Assembly (NCBI RefSeq): GCF_004379255.2
Contig: NC_056041.1
Span: forward strand, 14,601,559 to 14,665,558
Reading direction: 5' to 3'
DNA length: 64,000 nucleotides
Origin: Salvia splendens
Lineage: Eukaryota > Streptophyta > Magnoliopsida > Lamiales > Lamiaceae
Shown here: piece after piece, positions 1 through 11,805 of the stretch
How the letters are laid out: every line of letters begins with the position of its first letter
How positions within the stretch are numbered: position 1 is the first letter of the stretch
Notes under the pieces: model-generated
Database searches by the model: none
The model's input: only the letters and a program-made list of their open reading frames with translations
What the model was told of the DNA's origin: nothing
Translations under genes and position numbers: made by a program

Positions 1-369
1 CTCTCTTTTATAGAGACATCCTTGAATGTTTTATGTTTCCATATAGAAATATTGTACTTTTTTTAATTGTACTTTTTTTAAATTATTGTTCTTTTTTTAA
101 AAATTAATGTACTTTCTAAAGTTTAATAGTATTATTCGAATTTCCCTTATTTATCTCGTAAATTAAATTCCGTATGTTGATACAAGTGTAAATTAAATTA
201 TATAATTGTTATTAGTGATGTGGATAGGTAGTGTGAAGGCTATGTGAGGGCTATTTGATGTCCAGTTGATGTGGCAAGCTGATGTGGCAGGAGAATTGTA
301 GTGCTGATGATGTGGCAGTGTGAAGGCTATTTGATGGCTATTTGACGTCCGTGCTTATTGGAGATGCTC
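1..369. mobile_element. Right end of a TIR element cut by the window edge
   Basis: AT-rich sequence followed by repeated short units of the type GATGTGGCA and GGCTATTTGATG, ending in GAGATGCTC followed by TAA. That terminus matches the 3' end of the PIF/Harbinger elements seen elsewhere in the window. The left end is outside the window, so target-site duplication and length cannot be checked. Confidence 0.4.
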
Positions 370-399
370 TAACATGAATAGTGACCTTTGAGTATACTA

Positions 400-649
400 C
401 TCCCTCTGTTACATAGTAAAGAAGACATTTATTTCCAGCATGGTAATTAAGAAAAAAATATATAATGTATTAAATAAAATGGTAATAAAGTATGGAGGAA
501 GGAAAAGTAGAGAGAAGAAAGTAAGAGAGAAAAAAAAAGTGAGAAGAAATGTGTTGACTTTTAATAAATAAATAAAAAAAGAAATGACTCTACTACCATG
601 CAACGTACCAAAATGATAAAATGACTCTACTACTATGGAACGGAGAGAG
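400..649. mobile_element. Stowaway-like MITE
   Basis: It starts with CTCCCTCTGTTACATAG and ends with ATGGAACGGAGAGAG, which are inverted repeats of each other, and TA lies on both sides. There is no coding capacity. The CTCCCTCCGT terminus recurs at many sites in this window. Confidence 0.7.
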
Positions 650-762
650 TACTATATGTTGTGCACTAAATTAGTAAATGTGTGTGTGGGTAATAATATT
701 TCAATTTAGAGTATTCCTTTCGTGCACCAAAAATAATTACATTAAGTTCGACACAAAAATTA

Positions 763-1406
763 GAGTGTCCACTATGGGCTGGACGCGGCGATAGCCGCGT
801 GTGGGGGCGGTGGGCGGGCGGGTTATAGTGGGAAAGTTGTCCGCCCTCGGGGTGGACGCGGATTGGGGGGCGAGGGACGACGGATAGGCGGGCTTGGGGC
901 GAGGACGCGGCGGGGAGGAATTAGCCGCACCTATAGGCGCGGCGAGCATAGTGGCGGACATCCGCCGCGGCACTGCTGATTTTTGAATTTTTTTTTTCCT
1001 CTATAAATACAACTCCCCACCACCTATTTTTCACCATTTTCACAAAATCCATCCACTCACTATCTACACAACCACTTTGTAAAAATGCACCGAGTAGACG
1101 GTGGCGGAGTTTTTAGTTGTATTTTATTTTAGTTATTCGTTATATAATTTTACTCGTTTGCAATACAACGAATATTCGGCCCTAATTACCTCGTTTTATA
1201 TTTATTTATACTGCGATTATTTTAATTATACCTGATTGAAACTAAAAATATTTTAAAATGAAAATTAATTATAAAATTTGGGGGCTATTGCAAGTGTCCA
1301 CCATAGTGACGGACATAGAATTTTAAGGCTGTGGACAATAAAACTGGGGCTATGGACAAAAACTGGGGCGGGGCTATTGAGGGTGTCCGCCTTATCGTGG
1401 ACACCC
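763..1406. mobile_element. PIF/Harbinger MITE (644 bp)
   Basis: Termini GAGTGTCCACTAT and CGTGGACACCC are inverted repeats, flanked by TTA at 760-762 and 1407-1409. The subterminal DNA is GC-rich and the interior AT-rich. A short stretch near 1000-1090 (CTCTATAAATAC and following) resembles the leader before the coding region of the larger Harbinger copies, so this is probably an internal-deletion derivative. A sister copy of nearly the same length lies at 58409-59051. It sits upstream of the PPR gene. Confidence 0.8.
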
Positions 1407-1834
1407 TTATGATACACTTCTTGGAGAAAATAATTTCATCGAATATCACCAACTTTCAATTTAGCTTCCTTATATTTCATTAATTTTCTCTTTTGTGAGA
1501 TCAGAATCCACATTCTAGCAAAGACCATTTACGATTTTAAAAAGCCCACAATGAATTAGAAAAAATATTATACCAATGACTTGAGCCCATTTACGGAATC
1601 AAAAGCCCATATTGAAACAAATTTCGTAGGCCAGATTCAGAAAAGATTACATTTTAACCTCCGGTAAACCGGAGATCCCGGCGCCACCTCTGATCTCACG
1701 GCGGCGATGATCGACGGAGCTCACATGTTGACGCCATTGCTATGTCCCCCAATAAATTGCGAAACTATCCCTGCGTTGTACAGAATTTACTCAATCTCGC
1801 ATCGCGCGGCTAGCTCTGTTAAGCAGTTGACGCC
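1407..1834. other. Region upstream of the PPR gene
   Basis: AT-rich until about 1650, then GC-rich. An ATG at 1707 opens a reading frame of 81 codons whose first 45 or so residues look like an organellar targeting peptide (hydrophobic, Arg/Ser-rich), but it is in a different frame from the PPR repeats downstream. Confidence 0.4.
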
Positions 1835-3505
1835 TTGCCCTATTTATCTAAAGGAGGCGTTTTGCTCAACTACAAAACCATCGCCTCTCTCCTCCGCCGA
1901 ATCGCCGATGAGAAGTCGCTCAAGGCGGGGAAATTGGTGCACCTCCATTTGAAGCTGACAAGATCGAAGCATCCCGACACTTTCCTCGCCAATCATTTGA
2001 TAGAAATGTATGCGAAATGCGGCGATCATTCTAGGGCGCGGGAGGTGTTCGACAAAATGCGCGTGAGGAATTTGTATTCTTGGAATAATATGCTCTCTGG
2101 TTGCGCGAAGCTGGGGATGGCGAAGGCTGCGCGGAAGGTGTTTGATAAAATGCCGGAGAGAGATTTCGTCAGTTGGAACACGATGATAATGGCGTATGTG
2201 CAGAGCGAGAGGTTAGATGAGGCTGTCAGGTGTTATTTGGAGCTGAGAAGGTCGGATTGTGGGTATAATGAGTATAGCTTTGCTGGGGTGTTGACGGTTT
2301 GTGTGAAGTTGAAGGCTTTGTGGTTGTTAAAGCAGCTGCATTGCCAAGTTTTTGTACTTGGATTCTTGACAAATGTTGTTCTATCGAGTTCTGTGATGGA
2401 TGCGTATGCGAAATGTGGTGAGATGGGAGATGGGAGAAGGTTGTTCGATGAGATGAAATGGAGGGATGTTCTTGCTTGGACCATCTTGCTCTCGGGCTAT
2501 GCTAAAGACGGTAACATGAAATCAGCTCGTGAGATCTTTTATTCAATGCCGGAGAAGAACTCTGTTTCTTGGACAGCATTGATATCAGGGTATGCTCAGA
2601 ATGGAATGGGGCGCCACGCCCTTTATCTATTTAAAGAGATGATCAAGATGAGAATTGAGCCGGATCAGTACACGTATAGCAGTTGCTTGTTCGCTTGTGC
2701 AAGCACGATTTTGTCTCGCCATGGTATGCAGCTTCACTCACATTTGATAACTGCTGGTATTAGGCCTAATGTGGTAGTTGTGAGCTCTCTAATTGACATG
2801 TATTCAAAATGTGGAAGTTTACATGATGCGAAACAAGTTTTTGATGATACACAAAACAAGAATCATGTTGTGTTGTGGAACACATTCATATCTGCATTAG
2901 CACATCATGGATGTGGTAGGCAAGCTTTAAAGATTTTTACAGATATGGTTGGGTTAGGTTTGAGACCGGATAGTGTGACGTTTCTCGCCTTCCTGAATGC
3001 GTGTAGCCACTCGGGGCTCGTGCAGGAAGGGCTGGCATTGTTTGGCTCGATGAAGGCAGATTATCAGATTGTGCCCGATCAAGAGCATTATGCTTGCTTG
3101 ATTGATCTACTCGGGCGATCTGGCTGTTTTGATGAGATGATGAATCAGCTCAAGAAGATCCCGGTCAAACCCGAGGATTGTGTTTGGAACGCCTTGATTG
3201 GTGTTTGTAGGATTCATGGGAATGTAGAGTTAAGTAGAGTAGTGATGAGGCACCTTGTGGAGGTAGACCCTTGTTCCCCTGCAGCGTATCTTCTGCTTTC
3301 AGCTATATATGCTGCTCTTGGGAGGTGGGATTGCGCGAAGGAAGTGAGAGACCTAATGAGTTCAAGACGTATTCAAAAGGACCAGGCTGTTAGTTGGGTA
3401 GAAGTCGATAGAAAATTGCAGTTAGATATCAAACATGGAAGGGGTACAACCTCGGTGTTGGAACTGTTAGCTGATGGGAACACAATATACAGTGTTGAAA
3501 GTTAA
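1835..3505 (+). CDS. PLS-class pentatricopeptide repeat protein, At2g21090-like
   Basis: Organellar RNA-binding protein of the PPR family. The frame holds tandem PPR motifs from start to end; clear landmarks are LIEMYAKCG, YSWNNMLSG, VSWNTMIMAY, VSWTALISGYAQNG and SLIDMYSKCG, followed by an E-type tail (YACLIDLLGRSG, WNALIGVCRIHGN, YLLLSAIYAALGRW, VSWVEV). No DYW deaminase domain follows. From memory the best match is Arabidopsis At2g21090, which starts further upstream. The frame opens after a TAA at 1820-1822 and contains no ATG before 2006; 1835 is a TTG. A likely targeting peptide starts at ATG 1707 in another frame, so either a one-base indel separates the two parts or translation starts at 2006 inside the first repeats. 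No intron is needed inside the repeat array. The family call is secure; the start is not. Confidence 0.85.
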   Translation: MPYLSKGGVLLNYKTIASLLRRIADEKSLKAGKLVHLHLKLTRSKHPDTFLANHLIEMYAKCGDHSRAREVFDKMRVRNLYSWNNMLSGCAKLGMAKAARKVFDKMPERDFVSWNTMIMAYVQSERLDEAVRCYLELRRSDCGYNEYSFAGVLTVCVKLKALWLLKQLHCQVFVLGFLTNVVLSSSVMDAYAKCGEMGDGRRLFDEMKWRDVLAWTILLSGYAKDGNMKSAREIFYSMPEKNSVSWTALISGYAQNGMGRHALYLFKEMIKMRIEPDQYTYSSCLFACASTILSRHGMQLHSHLITAGIRPNVVVVSSLIDMYSKCGSLHDAKQVFDDTQNKNHVVLWNTFISALAHHGCGRQALKIFTDMVGLGLRPDSVTFLAFLNACSHSGLVQEGLALFGSMKADYQIVPDQEHYACLIDLLGRSGCFDEMMNQLKKIPVKPEDCVWNALIGVCRIHGNVELSRVVMRHLVEVDPCSPAAYLLLSAIYAALGRWDCAKEVRDLMSSRRIQKDQAVSWVEVDRKLQLDIKHGRGTTSVLELLADGNTIYSVES

Positions 3506-4761
3506 AAACTCCTAATTTTTTTTTGCTGCACCACCCGCCATTGAAATAAGGCAGGGCAGAGAACTTGAAAATCACCTTACCAAGTTTATGTCACTTGATT
3601 TATTTTCTATCTGATTACAGTTTCTCTCTTTATTTTCATTTCTGGTCTGCTGTTTATTTTGTACTAGTGATTTAGAATTTTGATGGCAATTTTGTGAAAT
3701 TGAGATATTACTAAGTCTAAAAATGATGAGTTTCACTTCGCCAAATATGATCTGTGAATATGATTTTTAACCATCACTGTGTCTAGAACACTTGAATCTT
3801 CTGTGAGTACTTGTAGCTAACGGAGCTAAGAATATATGTTGCTCCCTTTTTTGCTCGGTCGTGGGAGTTATGTTTCGCGCTAAATGCTAGATCATCGCGT
3901 CTTTTGGCCCCTGTTAGCTATAGAGATGGGATGATTGTTATGCAGAATCGATAGCTCGATGTTAGTATGAATTTCTTATTGATCTGTAGATGTGCAAAAT
4001 GCAGACAGACAGATGATGGCTTTTCTTCTGCCTTCTTCCCGTTTGTTGTGAGGATTTTTGAAGAAAATGAAATACTCCGTACTCCATTATTGAAGTTTCA
4101 TGCATTTTGGTGCCTTCTCTGATCAATTTTGCTGCCTTCTTATGTTAAAGTTAAATTAAAGGTTGATTGATCACTTAAATTTACATGTACCACTGAAGGC
4201 TGATTTAAGCTTGCTTACATGGAATATCACTGATATTTGATACTACTACTATCAGTTTGAAATACTAGTAACATATTATCATGGACACAAATGGCAGTTT
4301 CATATCTTGAATTAATATGTACAAAAATACTAATATTTTTACAGCTGCCGATCATAACTAAGATTACCTGTCATATGCATACTAAATGACGGAAAAATCA
4401 ACGTTAATAAAACTAAAAAAAAATCTAGAAAGAGAGAGGGTACGTGCAGGCGTGGAAAGCCATACAACTGGAGTGGATAATTAGGATAAGAAAAATGGGA
4501 TTATAGCAAAACCCCGCCAATCATTCCATCAAGCCGGCCCACCTTCATCAATCACCACCAACTGCACTGCACACACTCATATCTAACTTCGACAACGATA
4601 TTAATCTAATCACTCTCTCTCTCTCTCTCTCTCCCTTCATGATCAATTATGATTAAGCATTTAGCTACTACTATTTCATGATCAAGACATAGAAAGTAGT
4701 AATCAATTTACGAACCTAATCAACAGAATTTCCGGTTAAACCTCTGCTACCTTCCCCCGCC
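3506..4761. other. Intergenic region and PLC-X 5' leader with (CT)n tract
   Basis: AT-rich DNA that includes the 3' flank of the PPR gene. A (CT)n microsatellite at about 4613-4634 lies roughly 130 bp before the next start codon, as is common in plant 5' leaders. No further gene is seen. Confidence 0.5.
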
Positions 4762-5718
4762 ATGGGAGCCCAAGTTTCCAAACAAATCGAGCGGCGCACG
4801 GACATCAAAACGGAGAAGAAAGTCCTCGCCGACCTAAAACAGAGCTGTGGCTGCGACTACCCCGGCTGCGACTACCGCCCTTCCGATCGGAAAAACTGGA
4901 TGTCCGCCCTCAATCCAGACAAGCTCCGCATCAACCAGATCGTGTGGCCAGGCACGCACGACTCCGCCACCAACCAAATCGGCATCCCCTTCATCAGCCG
5001 CCCCTTCGCCCAGTGCCAAGCCCTCTCCATCTACGACCAGCTCGTCGCCGGCGCGCGCGTCCTCGACGTCCGCATCCAGGAGGACCGCCGCGTCTGCCAC
5101 GGCATCCTCCTCACCTACTCCGTCGACGTCGTCCTCGCCGACGTCAAAAAATTCCTCACCGAAACGCAATCGGAGATCATAATCCTGGAAATCCGCACCG
5201 AATTCGGCCACACCGATCCGCCAGATTTCGATCAGTACCTCAAGGATCAGCTCGGCGATTACCTAATCCACCACGACGATCGCGTTTTCGAGAAGACGAT
5301 CGCGGAGATCCTGCCGCGGCGGGTGATCTGCGTGTGGAAGCCGCAGAAGGCGGCAGCGCCGGCGGCGGGGGATCCGCTGTGGAGCAGCGGGTACTTGAAG
5401 GACAACTGGACCGACACGGATAAGCCGTCGACGAAATTCGAGAGCAATATAAAGCATTTAGGGGAGCAGGCGGCGGCGGTGGGGAGGAAGTATTTCTACC
5501 GGGTTGAAAACACGGTGACGCCACAGGCAGATAACCCGATCCTGTGCGTGAAGGCGGTTACGGGTCGGATCCAGCCCTACGCGAGGACGTTTATTGCACA
5601 GTGTTTTACGCGGGGAATTGCGGATCGGTTGCAGATATTTTCCACCGATTTTATTGATGATGATTTTGTGGATGCATGCGTTGGCCTCACCTCCGCCAGG
5701 GTTGAGGGCAAGGCCTGA
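4762..5718 (+). CDS. PI-PLC X-domain-containing protein (PLC-like phosphodiesterase)
   Basis: Single-exon 318-residue protein of the PLC-like phosphodiesterase family, the group that includes Arabidopsis At4g38690 and At4g34920. The X domain spans about residues 45-300. The two expected active-site histidines are present: His66 in WPGTHDSA and His113 in RRVCHG; DVRIQED (about residues 102-108) lies between them. There is no Y domain, EF hand or C2 domain, so it is not a classical eukaryotic PI-PLC. It starts MGAQVSKQ, a good N-myristoylation context, suggesting membrane association; the substrate is unknown. The 5' half of the gene is strongly GC-rich at third positions, which creates several long spurious frames on both strands. 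The start at 4762 is the first ATG after a pyrimidine-rich leader. Confidence 0.9.
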   Translation: MGAQVSKQIERRTDIKTEKKVLADLKQSCGCDYPGCDYRPSDRKNWMSALNPDKLRINQIVWPGTHDSATNQIGIPFISRPFAQCQALSIYDQLVAGARVLDVRIQEDRRVCHGILLTYSVDVVLADVKKFLTETQSEIIILEIRTEFGHTDPPDFDQYLKDQLGDYLIHHDDRVFEKTIAEILPRRVICVWKPQKAAAPAAGDPLWSSGYLKDNWTDTDKPSTKFESNIKHLGEQAAAVGRKYFYRVENTVTPQADNPILCVKAVTGRIQPYARTFIAQCFTRGIADRLQIFSTDFIDDDFVDACVGLTSARVEGKA

Positions 5719-7011
5719 CGGGTCGGGTCGGGTCGGGTTGTTGCTTATTTCATTTGTTCTCTTATTATTATTCGATTCTTCAAATTGTTTGTATATGTTT
5801 GTGCAGTTGTGAATCTTGTTACTCGGATTTGGGAGTAGGGGTGTGGTGTTATGTTATGCTTTGAATGGGGTGGTGGTTATTCGAATCAAACCATGTGGTT
5901 GTATTTCATTTTTTCAGTCACTTTTTTTAAACTAGTGATGTTTGTGTAAAAAAAAAGCCTAGGCTGTTTGTGTTTTTATTTTGATGTAGCATAAAGATCT
6001 AATCCATAAACCGAAAATAAGGTTAAGGTTCGGTTTCAGTTATATATGACTCATACTTCAACAATGAAATCGAGTGCTTAATCTTGCAAGTAAGGTTCAC
6101 AACTCAAGCGTGCCGATTGCATTTTTTATCGGATCGACATGGTAAGACCTAACAAGGACATGATCTATTAGAAATCTACCCGAAAGAAACACGATCAATT
6201 TATAGTGGCAACATCATTAAAAAAAACTCAATTTTGTTACAATAGATAGCTATACAAATTACAAGGTCTCGCAAATCTAAAACAAGTTATAATTAATATT
6301 AGTAATAAATAAAAAAACCAATACGAACATGATTAGACTTTACACTAATTCATTAGTTTTGTGAGACTTTTTATATTGCAAAAATTGACAGGATTAGTTG
6401 CAGTATTTAAATTACACAAATATAGTACTAACATTTAAAGTTGATTTATTATTGATCATCAAAACAGAGTATAAAGTTTAAAAGGTTGCAGCTCATACGC
6501 AATGGAGTTTCTCACTGTCCAACTTATAATTACAAATTCAGTAGCAATACACACGAAATAAAGATGTATGAACATCACAAATCACAAGCAATGCATGTGA
6601 AGAATCATTGATGCACACATTATACCTATCAAAATGTCATTTAACATCGATGTAGTTTGGTTGGACTGGAATAAATATTTGGGCACTATATTTCAATAGA
6701 CTGAATTAGTAACATTACATAAATACGCAACTAAACGAAAATCAAACGAGTTTTTCTGCCTGGTTTAGAGAGGACCGGTAATTCATACTCGTACATCAAA
6801 CCACGCTTATCAGATTTCAGAAATCACACTTTTATTCTGTTGTCATGTTTCACCCATTTTCATGATCCATGAAGTACTGTAGGTTCAACTGTCTTTACAA
6901 TTTCTGTTTCACAGCATCACAACTAGTTGCATAATTCTGGGTTGAGGAGACTCACAATCTGAGCATTTTCGACAAATGTCACTCGTGCGAAGCACGTGAT
7001 CCACCTAGTTT
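5719..7011. other. Intergenic region between convergent genes
   Basis: 3' flanks of the PLC-X gene (+) and the methyltransferase gene (-). AT-rich, no credible reading frame or terminal inverted repeats seen. Confidence 0.5.
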
Positions 7012-9918
7012 TCACTCTCGTGCTTGGGTGTTAGGGCTGGCCTGATTCACCAATGCTCTTCCAGGACAGAACTTAGTGGTCAGAACTTCTCTGAGACGAC
7101 TAAAAATTAAAGAAAACATAGCTGCATCGGACAAAAGGGAAACATTAAAAAGAGAAACAATACAACATCACCCAAAGTAACAAATGAAAAGGGTTAGATT
7201 AGTAGTTGAGCAAGGGAGGCAGAAGGCTTCACCACCCTATATAACTCAGTCTATAAATTTCACAGCATAGAATCTTTAAGGCTGAGAAGAAGAAATTATA
7301 ATGGAAAAAATTTAAGATGGTAGTCCTGCATTTTATTTGAAATTGTAGTTTAGACTAGCACTCAGGAATTCAAACGCTTAGTTGACGACAACAAAGAAAA
7401 TTATTATCGTGTGTACTGCTTATTTGACCAACATCCATATGTTTGCAAACTGAAGAAGAAGATGAAAGGAAACAGAGTCTGAGATACCTGAAATGGAAGT
7501 TGATCTTTCGAGCAATTTTCCTCTCACCAAGAGCGCTCCCGGATGTTGCTGAAAGACCTACATACAAAATTAGAAATGGGTTTATACAGATTCACTAAAC
7601 AAAGAAAAATAGTAGTAACAGAATGCTATTGGAAAATAAAATTACTGTAATGCGAAACACCAGGCTATCCACTTCCCCATGGTTATTGTTTGAAGAATTG
7701 GATAGGTCACATGTCTCAGGTTTGAGAATTGCATTAATTTGATTCCTTGAAATTGTAATCTGCACATATAAACTATAGATTTGTTATCTGGTATTCGTGA
7801 TAGAATATAACTCACTATAGGGAAGACGGGCATACATCGACATTAAAAGCAGCAGCATCTAGTTTACTGGATGCACCATTACTGGAGAGATATGATTCCA
7901 CAGACTGTAACACGTGAAAGGCACCATGCTGACGTTGAAGGCCCTACCACACAGAAACATTGCAGCATGAAATGCCATGTTCACCAGTGTTACGTAAAAA
8001 TACAAAGGTGCAGAAACAAAGAGACAGAAACCAGACATATTAACAGAAGCAGTCACATATAAAAAGACACTGGATAAGGTGTAGTTTGCACCAATAATTG
8101 ATCAATAGATTGAATGAATACCATCAGAAAACCAATCCAAAAAATGATGTAGCATAATTAAAAATCCCAACCTCCAGCATGAAAGATAGATTATTCTCTC
8201 CGACTTTCTGAGAAGATGATATCTTTCTTGAAACTGGCAAAAAGGACCACGCGAGACCCCACCTTGATGTCCTGCCCTGGACAAATTCTGTTGTCTTCAC
8301 CACGGTAGCTCCAACTTTCCAGAGCTCAGATACCAGAATATTGAGGTTCAGTTTTCTTCCTACCATAGAAGAGTACCATCTACACAGCAGAAATGTAAAT
8401 GTTAAGGAAATTCCCTAATGCTTTTGATGGGAAATGGCATAATACAGAAGCGTTATCATAATATACCTAAATGTGTCCTTCAATGTAACACTGTCTTCAA
8501 TGATGCGTTTAATAAAAGCATGCTCACCACCAGAACATACCATTTCTGCAGGAGTGCCTCCACAAGAAGTCTTTGGATTCAAACCTGCTTCCTCCATCGT
8601 CTCAAAGAATGGGGGATTGCACATACAAAAGTCAAAATGCTCACCATCCTTTACACTGCCTAAAAGTACAGGTGGCCCATCATAATACTTCTTTGCATTC
8701 AACTGAGTTTCAAGAATCGAAGATGCCAGAAACCCAACAATTTCAGCCCCTGGATTGCTCAACTGAACACCACCTTCACCGCTTGAAATCGGATTATTTT
8801 CTGATTTTCCCACACCATGCCCCATACCAGCCCTTCTGATCTCAATCAAGTTGGATAAATGAGGATTGCACTCAACATTTTTATTTGCCCACTCTATAGC
8901 TATATCAGTAATATCTGATAAAAACACAAGAATTAACATGTGCAAGGGGGCACTAAATAGAACAACGAGAAACGGAAACTAAAAAAGAAAAGATAGAGCA
9001 CCTGAACCAACAAACTTCCAACCAAGAACAGATGAACCAAGAAGGGGATAAATACAATTTGCTCCGGTACCAATATCAAAACCTGTCGTGATATCGCCCT
9101 CAGCTCTGATGGCGGGAAGGATGTCCAATGCGAGAAGGTCTTCTATCCAGTGAATGTAATTCAATCTGTTGGGCACGGTAGGACAGAGCTGCCCATCAGA
9201 AATCCACCTACATAATTGTTTTAAACTTGTCAAAAATGCCTAATAAAAATCAACAATACCATCCATATGTATAGAAAATCTGCATTTTCAGAACCTCAGG
9301 AAATACTGGTAAAGCACATAAACTTGATTTTTTTATTCGTGGGTTAAAACAGTTTTGTAAGGTCCAGAAATACACTCAAAATTACTATTAGAACATGAAG
9401 AGAGCTAAATTCATTATCAAGCTATAACAACGTATCAAATTTGGCAACAGAGTAAAACGCCCAAACTACAATGAGCAATACTTAGCTAACCATTTAGCTG
9501 GATAAATTGAAATTCCCGAGCTGAATTTTGAAGAATTAGCAAATTTACTTAGCCCTACTTATCTCAAAATCAACTAAAAAATAAAGAGTTCCTCGTAATT
9601 GACTAGACAAAAAAAAGCAATCTCAAGCACTGCAAAACTCAATTCCAACTACAGGGGGGATATATATGCGTGTATACACTAATTGTACCAATTAACGCCG
9701 TGATCGTGAAGCAGCAATACCCGAGTCAACTCGCGGGTAGCATTGAAATCCGTCCAGTCAATTCTAGGGCAGCCGTCGCGTGAGTAGAAGACGTATGGCT
9801 CAAAACTCGGGTATAAAGACGCCAGCTGCGCGAAATCCGGTGGATTATCGGCGTACCTATTTCGGTGGTGAATCCCCCGCCGCTCGCCGCCGCTCTTCCT
9901 CTTCCTCTTTGCCGCCAT
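7012..9918 (-). CDS. FIO1: METTL16/FIONA1-type U6 snRNA m6A methyltransferase, 8 exons
   Basis: Predicted exons on the minus strand, in order: 9918-9689, 9207-9002, 8914-8467, 8379-8172, 7943-7836, 7759-7646, 7557-7488, 7121-7012. All junctions are GT-AG, phases agree, and the sum is 1494 nt (497 residues). The family transfers a methyl group from S-adenosylmethionine to adenosine in U6 snRNA and some mRNAs; the Arabidopsis member FIO1 acts in splicing, flowering time and clock length. Visible motifs: Lys/Arg-rich N terminus (MAAKRKRKSG), PTVPNR and NYIHWIEDLL, SAM-binding DIGTGA at residues 121-126, and the catalytic NPPF at 245-248 within FDFCMCNPPFFE. The C-terminal part (LQRQHGAFHVLQSVE, VFQQHPGALLVRG, RLREVLTTKFCPG) follows the plant orthologues. 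Start is the first ATG in frame, at 9918. Convergent with the PLC-X gene. Confidence 0.92.
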
Positions 9919-10760
9919 CCGCCACCGCAACCCTAACTACCATATGATTTCAAATTCATTTCATTTTTAAGACGTTTGTATACCAGACAAAAGAAAAAAT
10001 TTCTCTTTCATGATTATTTTTTTTATTTTATTCATTCTATTTTATTTTATACCTTACTTCATATTCTAATAGTAATAAATTGCATGCTTATTTTGTCATT
10101 TTTATTTGTTTCTTAAATTAATCATTTTCTCTTTTCTCTGTTGAATTTTTTTTCTAGCAAGATGGGATTATGTACTACTATTAACCATATTTCAATAACT
10201 TTTTCCTCCAATATGTGACGTTTTCTACTAACTTGAATATGGTATTTGGTTAATTAGATTCAATCTCATAACTCAATCCTAAATGGATAATTATGGGTTA
10301 ATTAGTCATAAATACCCTTATGACTAAAATAATCTCACAACTCAATCCTACACTCTATCTTGGTTATTTTATCTTGAAAACCGAACACCACCGAAAAGGT
10401 ATTGTGACACAAATTGGATATCAGAATCGAAAGACATTTTTTATGAGTTGATATGTATTCACTATAGGGTAGTGTTGTCTCGTGAAAGTCAATGAAACAT
10501 AAAAAAGCATAGGAAGGAGTAAAGTGGCTTAGAAACTCTTAGAAAATACTCCAAGTTATCAGAAGTTAATGTCAATCAGTGATACTATGTGAGAGTCAAG
10601 CGACTATAGAGAGAGTTCAGAGTGACTTATATAATGGTAAGTCTTAATATATCCGTCAATGAAACAATACCATGAGACAATTGATCACGAGTAATGTTAT
10701 CACGGTTGACTATGTTAAAACAATAGATGACTTAACAATTCGTTAATCAAAATGGGTTTA
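9919..10760. other. Upstream region of the methyltransferase gene
   Basis: AT-rich. A tandem-like echo of ACTCAATCC occurs at about 10270-10350. No gene or clear mobile element is seen. Confidence 0.4.
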
Positions 10761-11805
10761 GAGCATCCACAGTAGCGGACGTCCCGACGGATGAGAGGTC
10801 TTCTGTGGTCATGCGCGGACGTCCGTTGGGTCGTTCGTCCTCTCGTCCGCTATTGTGGTGAGTCGACGGACGTCCCGGCGGACGAGAGCATTTTTCGATT
10901 TTTTTTCAACTCTATATATACAAATCATTACACTTTATTTCATTTGCACCATGGATGAGCGACCGGCTATCGCATGTATTGTCATGCACAACGATCGTCG
11001 AAAATGAAGGTCTAAAACATAAACATATCATAGCGTCGGGGCTCAGCTAGACTAACGTTCGGCTAGCGGCAAACTATATTCAAGGCATACTAACATGTAC
11101 TTTGTTTTTTTTTTTTGTTTTTTTGCATTGTACTATTTTAATTTTTGGATTTAATAAAATTATTATTGAACTTTTCTCCGCACGTAATCGTGTCGAAATT
11201 TTAATTCCGTAATTGCATATTTGTGAATTTTTATTATTGTGTTGTCCGCCGGGATGTTAGAGATGCCCACGGTTCCGGAACCGACAGTTACGGTTTCGGA
11301 AATTGTCGAACCGGAATCGAACCGTGAGGGTGTTTCACGATTTTGGTTCCGGTTCCAAAACCAACGGTTACGGTTTCGGTTCGGAACCGTCAGTTTTCCA
11401 GCGTTTTTCACGGATCCGAACCGTCGGTTTTCAGAGGTTTTTCGCGGTTCCCGCTAGATTTCACGGTTTTCCGACGGTTTTTCACGGTTCCGATTTGGAA
11501 CCGTACGGAACCGGCGGTTCCAACACTATTTCGGTTCGTAAAATTTGGAACCGGAACCGGCCCGCGGTTCAAAATATGGCGATTCCGGTTCAAGAAAAAA
11601 ATTCACGGTTCCGGTTCGGAACCGGGACCGGCGGTTACGGTTCCGCGGTTAATCGTCGGAACTGAAAACCTTGGGCATCTCTACGGGATGTCCTAGTGCT
11701 TGTCTGCTATTGTGCAGTGGAATGTCCTTATGAACGTGTCAGAAGGTGTTTTTGGGATGTTTTAATGCTTATCCGTCGAGATGTCCGTCCCTATTGTGGA
11801 TGCTC
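10761..11805. mobile_element. PIF/Harbinger non-autonomous element, interrupted by a hAT element
   Basis: Termini GAGCATCCACAGTAGCGGAC and CCTATTGTGGATGCTC are inverted repeats, with TTA at 10758-10760 and 11806-11808. Subterminal sequence is rich in GGACGTCC and CGTCCG. A leader-like stretch with TATATATAC and an ATG at 10951 remains, but no transposase. A 426-bp hAT element plus an 8-bp duplication is inserted at 11258-11691. Confidence 0.8.
11258..11683. mobile_element. hAT non-autonomous element nested in a Harbinger element
   Basis: Perfect 12-bp terminal inverted repeats, TAGAGATGCCCA and TGGGCATCTCTA, flanked by the 8-bp duplication CGGGATGT at 11250-11257 and 11684-11691. Both features are diagnostic of the hAT superfamily. 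The interior is filled with short direct and inverted GGTTCCGGTTC / GAACCG units, like the subterminal transposase-binding repeats of hAT elements. It does not code for a transposase; the overlapping frames in it are repeat artefacts. Confidence 0.9.

Noticed and set aside
4834..5524. Several long frames on both strands over the PLC-X gene
   Set aside because: They follow from strong GC bias at the third codon position; their compositions (Pro/Arg/Ser or Asp/Glu/Gly runs) match no family, while the 318-codon frame has clear domain motifs.
11163..11696. Overlapping frames rich in Arg, Asn, Phe and Gly within the hAT element
   Set aside because: They arise from the GGTTCCGG repeat array read in different frames and do not code for a known protein.
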